DNA of 64,000 nucleotides from Hymenobacter sp. 15J16-1T3B (GTDB lineage: Bacteria > Bacteroidota > Bacteroidia > Cytophagales > Hymenobacteraceae). The stretch's first letter is position 1, and every line of letters starts with the position of its first letter. The DNA lies in NCBI RefSeq assembly GCF_020711235.1, contig NZ_JAJFAV010000007.1, forward strand, positions 1 to 64,000. The letters run 5' to 3'. Positions 61,898 through 64,000 of the stretch are shown here, piece by piece. The position numbers and the translations under genes were made by a program. Below the pieces are notes generated by a model. It searched no databases, had not been told where the DNA came from, and saw only the letters and a list, made by a program, of their open reading frames with translations.

Positions 61898-62188
61898 ATG
61901 GCTGCTGCCGCCCAATACCGTTACCTCGGCGACCGGCTCTGCCGGCTAAGTGGCTCCCCGCTTGCTGGGCAGCTCTGTCGGGCCGTGCTCGACGCGCGCG
62001 GGCGCTGCATTCGTGGCCGCAACGGTTCCATGCTGGTCGAATTCGCTTCCGGCCGGGCGGTGGTAATGGCCCGGCAGCTGCGCAAGCTGCCGCCCGAGTC
62101 CGCCGCGGCGGCAGCTCATACCCTCAACTCGACTTCCACGGCCGTAGAGCCGCCCGCGTCGTCGTCGGTCACGAGCAGCAGTTCGTAA
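61898..62188 (+). CDS. Small hypothetical protein (RYLGD/RKLP-type)
   Basis: 96 residues from ATG 61898: QYRYLGDRLCRL, CRAVLDARGRCIRGRNGSMLVEF and VVMARQLRKLP. This pattern recalls short Hymenobacter hypothetical proteins (YLGD...CIRG...SMLV.F...ARxLRK). No signal or TM. The last 73 bp overlap the end of the DUF6929-like gene on the other strand, so the Ser/Thr-rich tail may be spurious. Confidence 0.55.
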   Translation: MAAAAQYRYLGDRLCRLSGSPLAGQLCRAVLDARGRCIRGRNGSMLVEFASGRAVVMARQLRKLPPESAAAAAHTLNSTSTAVEPPASSSVTSSSS

Positions 62189-63033
62189 CGACCGGGCCCA
62201 AGGCGCCGGCGTACCGCCACGCCCTCTACTTTGCCCCGGTAGGGCTGGCCATCGGGGCGCTGCAGCCGCGCCAGCGCCACAGGCAGGGGGCGGGCGCTGC
62301 GCGGCTGGGCATCGAGCACCCCCACAAACGAGCCCAGTACCGCCCCGTCGGCCACCGGGTCGGTCGTGTCTTCCACCGACGCGGTGACGAATAGCTGCCC
62401 CTCGAAGCCCACGGCCCCCGACAGCCCGGCGGGCTTGCCGTCGATGTGGGGCAGGGCGTACTCTTGCACCCCAATGGCCGGGGCCCGCACGGTGCGGTGT
62501 CGGATGAAATCAAGAGTAGACGCAAGGGGGCAGTGAAATACCAAGTTGCCGGTGGCCATGCCCACACTGCGCTGCATCAGCAGCAGGCTGTCGGCAGTGG
62601 AAGCCGCGGCCTCCAAGTTCAGGGTCAGCCCGGCCGGCAGCTTGGCCCGCAGCAGCTGGTAAAGCGGCGTGAGCGACAACGGGTACACGCTGGCGGTGGC
62701 CGGCGCCGGCCCACTCAGCGTCACCCAGTAGCCCACTTCCCGGGCCGCGGTGGCCCCGGAGCCCAGCGCCAGCAGCGCCGTACCGCCGTCGGGTGCGGGC
62801 ACGGCCGTCAGGCATTCCAGGTCGGGCTTGAGGCCTTTCGGAATGCGCCCCGCGCTGAAGTGCGCCGTTTCAAACAAGGTTACCGGCTGCCCCGCCGTCA
62901 GTTCCCGCGCGTCGAAGCAGTACAGCAGCGGCGCATCATCGCCAATGATGTACACCATCTCGCCCACCACTTCCACGCCCGAGGCGGAGGGCAGGTTGGG
63001 CAGCTGAATCTCGCGCAGGATGGTGGCTTGCAT
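62116..63033 (-). CDS. DUF6929-like protein
   Basis: 305 residues from ATG 63033; a longer frame to 63132 has no family similarity. Beta-propeller-like pattern with GVEVVGEMVYIIGDDAPLLYCFD, KPDLECLTAVPAPDGGTALLALGSG, LNLEAAASTADSLLLMQR and PYRGKVEGVAVRR. Fits the Bacteroidota DUF6929 family from memory. No signal peptide. Function unknown. Confidence 0.7.
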   Translation of the reverse strand: MQATILREIQLPNLPSASGVEVVGEMVYIIGDDAPLLYCFDARELTAGQPVTLFETAHFSAGRIPKGLKPDLECLTAVPAPDGGTALLALGSGATAAREVGYWVTLSGPAPATASVYPLSLTPLYQLLRAKLPAGLTLNLEAAASTADSLLLMQRSVGMATGNLVFHCPLASTLDFIRHRTVRAPAIGVQEYALPHIDGKPAGLSGAVGFEGQLFVTASVEDTTDPVADGAVLGSFVGVLDAQPRSARPLPVALARLQRPDGQPYRGKVEGVAVRRRLGPGRYELLLVTDDDAGGSTAVEVELRV

Positions 63034-63144
63034 AAGCGGGGTCAGTTGTCGGTTGTGAGAAGCTACGCCAATGCCGAGGCATTGGGTTATCATACTGGTT
63101 TTGCTTGGCCCCAACGGCCTCGTACCGCCCACGCGCCGCCCGGC

Positions 63145-64000
63145 CTACTGCTTGGTGATGGTAAACTCCACGCGGCGGTTCAGGCGGCGGGTTTCCTCCC
63201 GCTCGTTGCTGGCGCGGGGCTTGCTGCCGCCGTACCCGATGGTGGTGATGCGCTCCTCCCCCACCCCGCGGCTCACGAGGTAGCGCTTCACCTCGGCCAC
63301 GCGCTGCTCGCTGAGCACTTTGTTTTTCTCCGCGTCGCCTTGGTTGTCGGTGTGGCCCTCCAGCCGGATCTGCACCGAGGGGTTGTCGAGTAGGGTGCGC
63401 GAGAGGTGGTTTAGCTCGTTGTAGGAGCCCGCCAGCAAGCTGGCTTTGCCCTGGGCGAAGATGATGGTGGGCAGTTCCAGTTTGGCTCCCACGGCCGCGG
63501 GCACCACCAGCAAATCGATGGTGCGCTGCCCGGTTATCAGCACCGTGTCGGTGGCGGTGAGGAAGCCGCCGGCGGTGGCGGCGAGGCGGTAGCGGCCCGC
63601 CGGCAGGCTGAACTGAAAATTGCCGCCCGCCGCGTCGGTGCGGCCCGCGGCATTAAACACTATGTCGCCGCCAAGGCGGTCGGCTTTTACCTCGGCCACC
63701 ACGGGCTTGCGGGTACGCGCATCGAGCACGCGGCCCGTCACCAGCCCGCGCGCGGGCTCGGCGCGGGTAGCCACGGGCACCGGTTCGGGTTTGGCCGTAT
63801 CGGCGGGCGGGGTCAGCCCGGCGGCAGCCCGCACAATATCGGCCGGGCCGTTGGCGGTGCGCGACATGGCCCAGTACGCCGACTTGCCGTCGGGTCCGAG
63901 CAGGAAGTAGGCGTCGAAACCGGCGCTGTTCACGCTGGGGCCCAGGTTGCGCGGCTCGCTCCAGCGCGTCCACGTCTCGTCCTGCCGCTCTGTCACGAAC
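63145..64000 (-). CDS. OmpA-family protein, C-terminal part
   Basis: The frame continues past the window edge, so the N-terminus is missing; about 284 residues are seen. They contain a PD40-type strand (DAYFLLGPDGKSAYWAMSR), a CarboxypepD_reg-like domain (about 100-190, GLVTGRVLDARTRKP) and a C-terminal OmpA peptidoglycan-binding domain (VQIRLEGHTDNQGDAEKNKVLSEQRV, GYGGSKPRASNEREETRRLNRRVEF). Such OmpA/PD40 proteins anchor the outer membrane and are often linked to T9SS (PorE-like), which is a possibility, not a claim. Confidence 0.85.
   Translation of the reverse strand, partial: FVTERQDETWTRWSEPRNLGPSVNSAGFDAYFLLGPDGKSAYWAMSRTANGPADIVRAAAGLTPPADTAKPEPVPVATRAEPARGLVTGRVLDARTRKPVVAEVKADRLGGDIVFNAAGRTDAAGGNFQFSLPAGRYRLAATAGGFLTATDTVLITGQRTIDLLVVPAAVGAKLELPTIIFAQGKASLLAGSYNELNHLSRTLLDNPSVQIRLEGHTDNQGDAEKNKVLSEQRVAEVKRYLVSRGVGEERITTIGYGGSKPRASNEREETRRLNRRVEFTITKQ

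Overview
The window looks like chromosome from a Cytophagales bacterium, most likely Hymenobacter or a close relative. The DNA is GC-rich. Promoters resemble the Bacteroidota TAnnTTTG -7 box. One very large protein ends in a type IX secretion (T9SS) sorting domain. There is a diheme SdhC-type succinate dehydrogenase, a HYC_CC_PP-like protein beside a TonB receptor, and a carotenoid cluster with a CrtW-type ketolase. This assignment comes from reading gene content, not from a database search.

Layout. (1) 1-8904: the start of a secreted PKD/gliding-type protein, then sdhCAB, an FMN reductase, and a probable envelope copper/redox module (small Cys-containing membrane protein, MbnP-like lipoprotein, two MauG/CcpA-type diheme lipoproteins). 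(2) 8980-25704, all minus strand: a nearly complete division and cell wall (dcw) cluster running mraZ-rsmH-ftsL-ftsI-murE-mraY-murD-ftsW-small ORF-murG-murC-ftsQ-ftsA-ftsZ, without murF or ddl. MraZ-box-like repeats lie upstream of mraZ. (3) 26070-29422: HYC_CC_PP-like protein, TonB-dependent receptor and secreted HMA-domain protein, probably for a transition metal such as copper. (4) 29511-33156: an unknown gene and a LytTR response regulator convergent with a TPR-type histidine kinase. (5) 33273-41849, all minus strand: a carotenoid region with crtZ, a CarH-like MerR regulator, an ECF-type sigma factor, crtI, crtB, two envelope proteins of unknown role, ispH and crtW. (6) 42308-53938: housekeeping and accessory genes (enoyl-CoA hydratase, ComEC, GNAT, PhoH, SAM hydrolase, ABM protein, HscB, tRNA-Leu, AraC regulator, two SDRs, carboxylesterase). 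(7) 54337-64000: a 2347-residue T9SS adhesin-like protein, a small unknown ORF, a DUF6929-like protein and the C-terminal part of an OmpA-family protein.

How the genes work together. The dcw genes build and divide the peptidoglycan sacculus from closely packed or overlapping reading frames. The crt genes can take IspH-derived isoprenoids through phytoene and a desaturated carotene, and then hydroxylate and ketolate a cyclic carotene. The lycopene cyclase needed in between is not in the window. The CarH-like regulator keeps the B12-binding motifs Wx9EH and ExH, so light control of pigment genes is plausible.

The most interesting points are the predicted MbnP/MauG surface module, the CarH-like photoreceptor candidate, the coupled small ORF inside dcw, a composition break inside ftsQ, and several families of intergenic palindromes including a MITE-like element at 42065-42248. 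No CRISPR array, rRNA operon, prophage or complete insertion sequence was seen.
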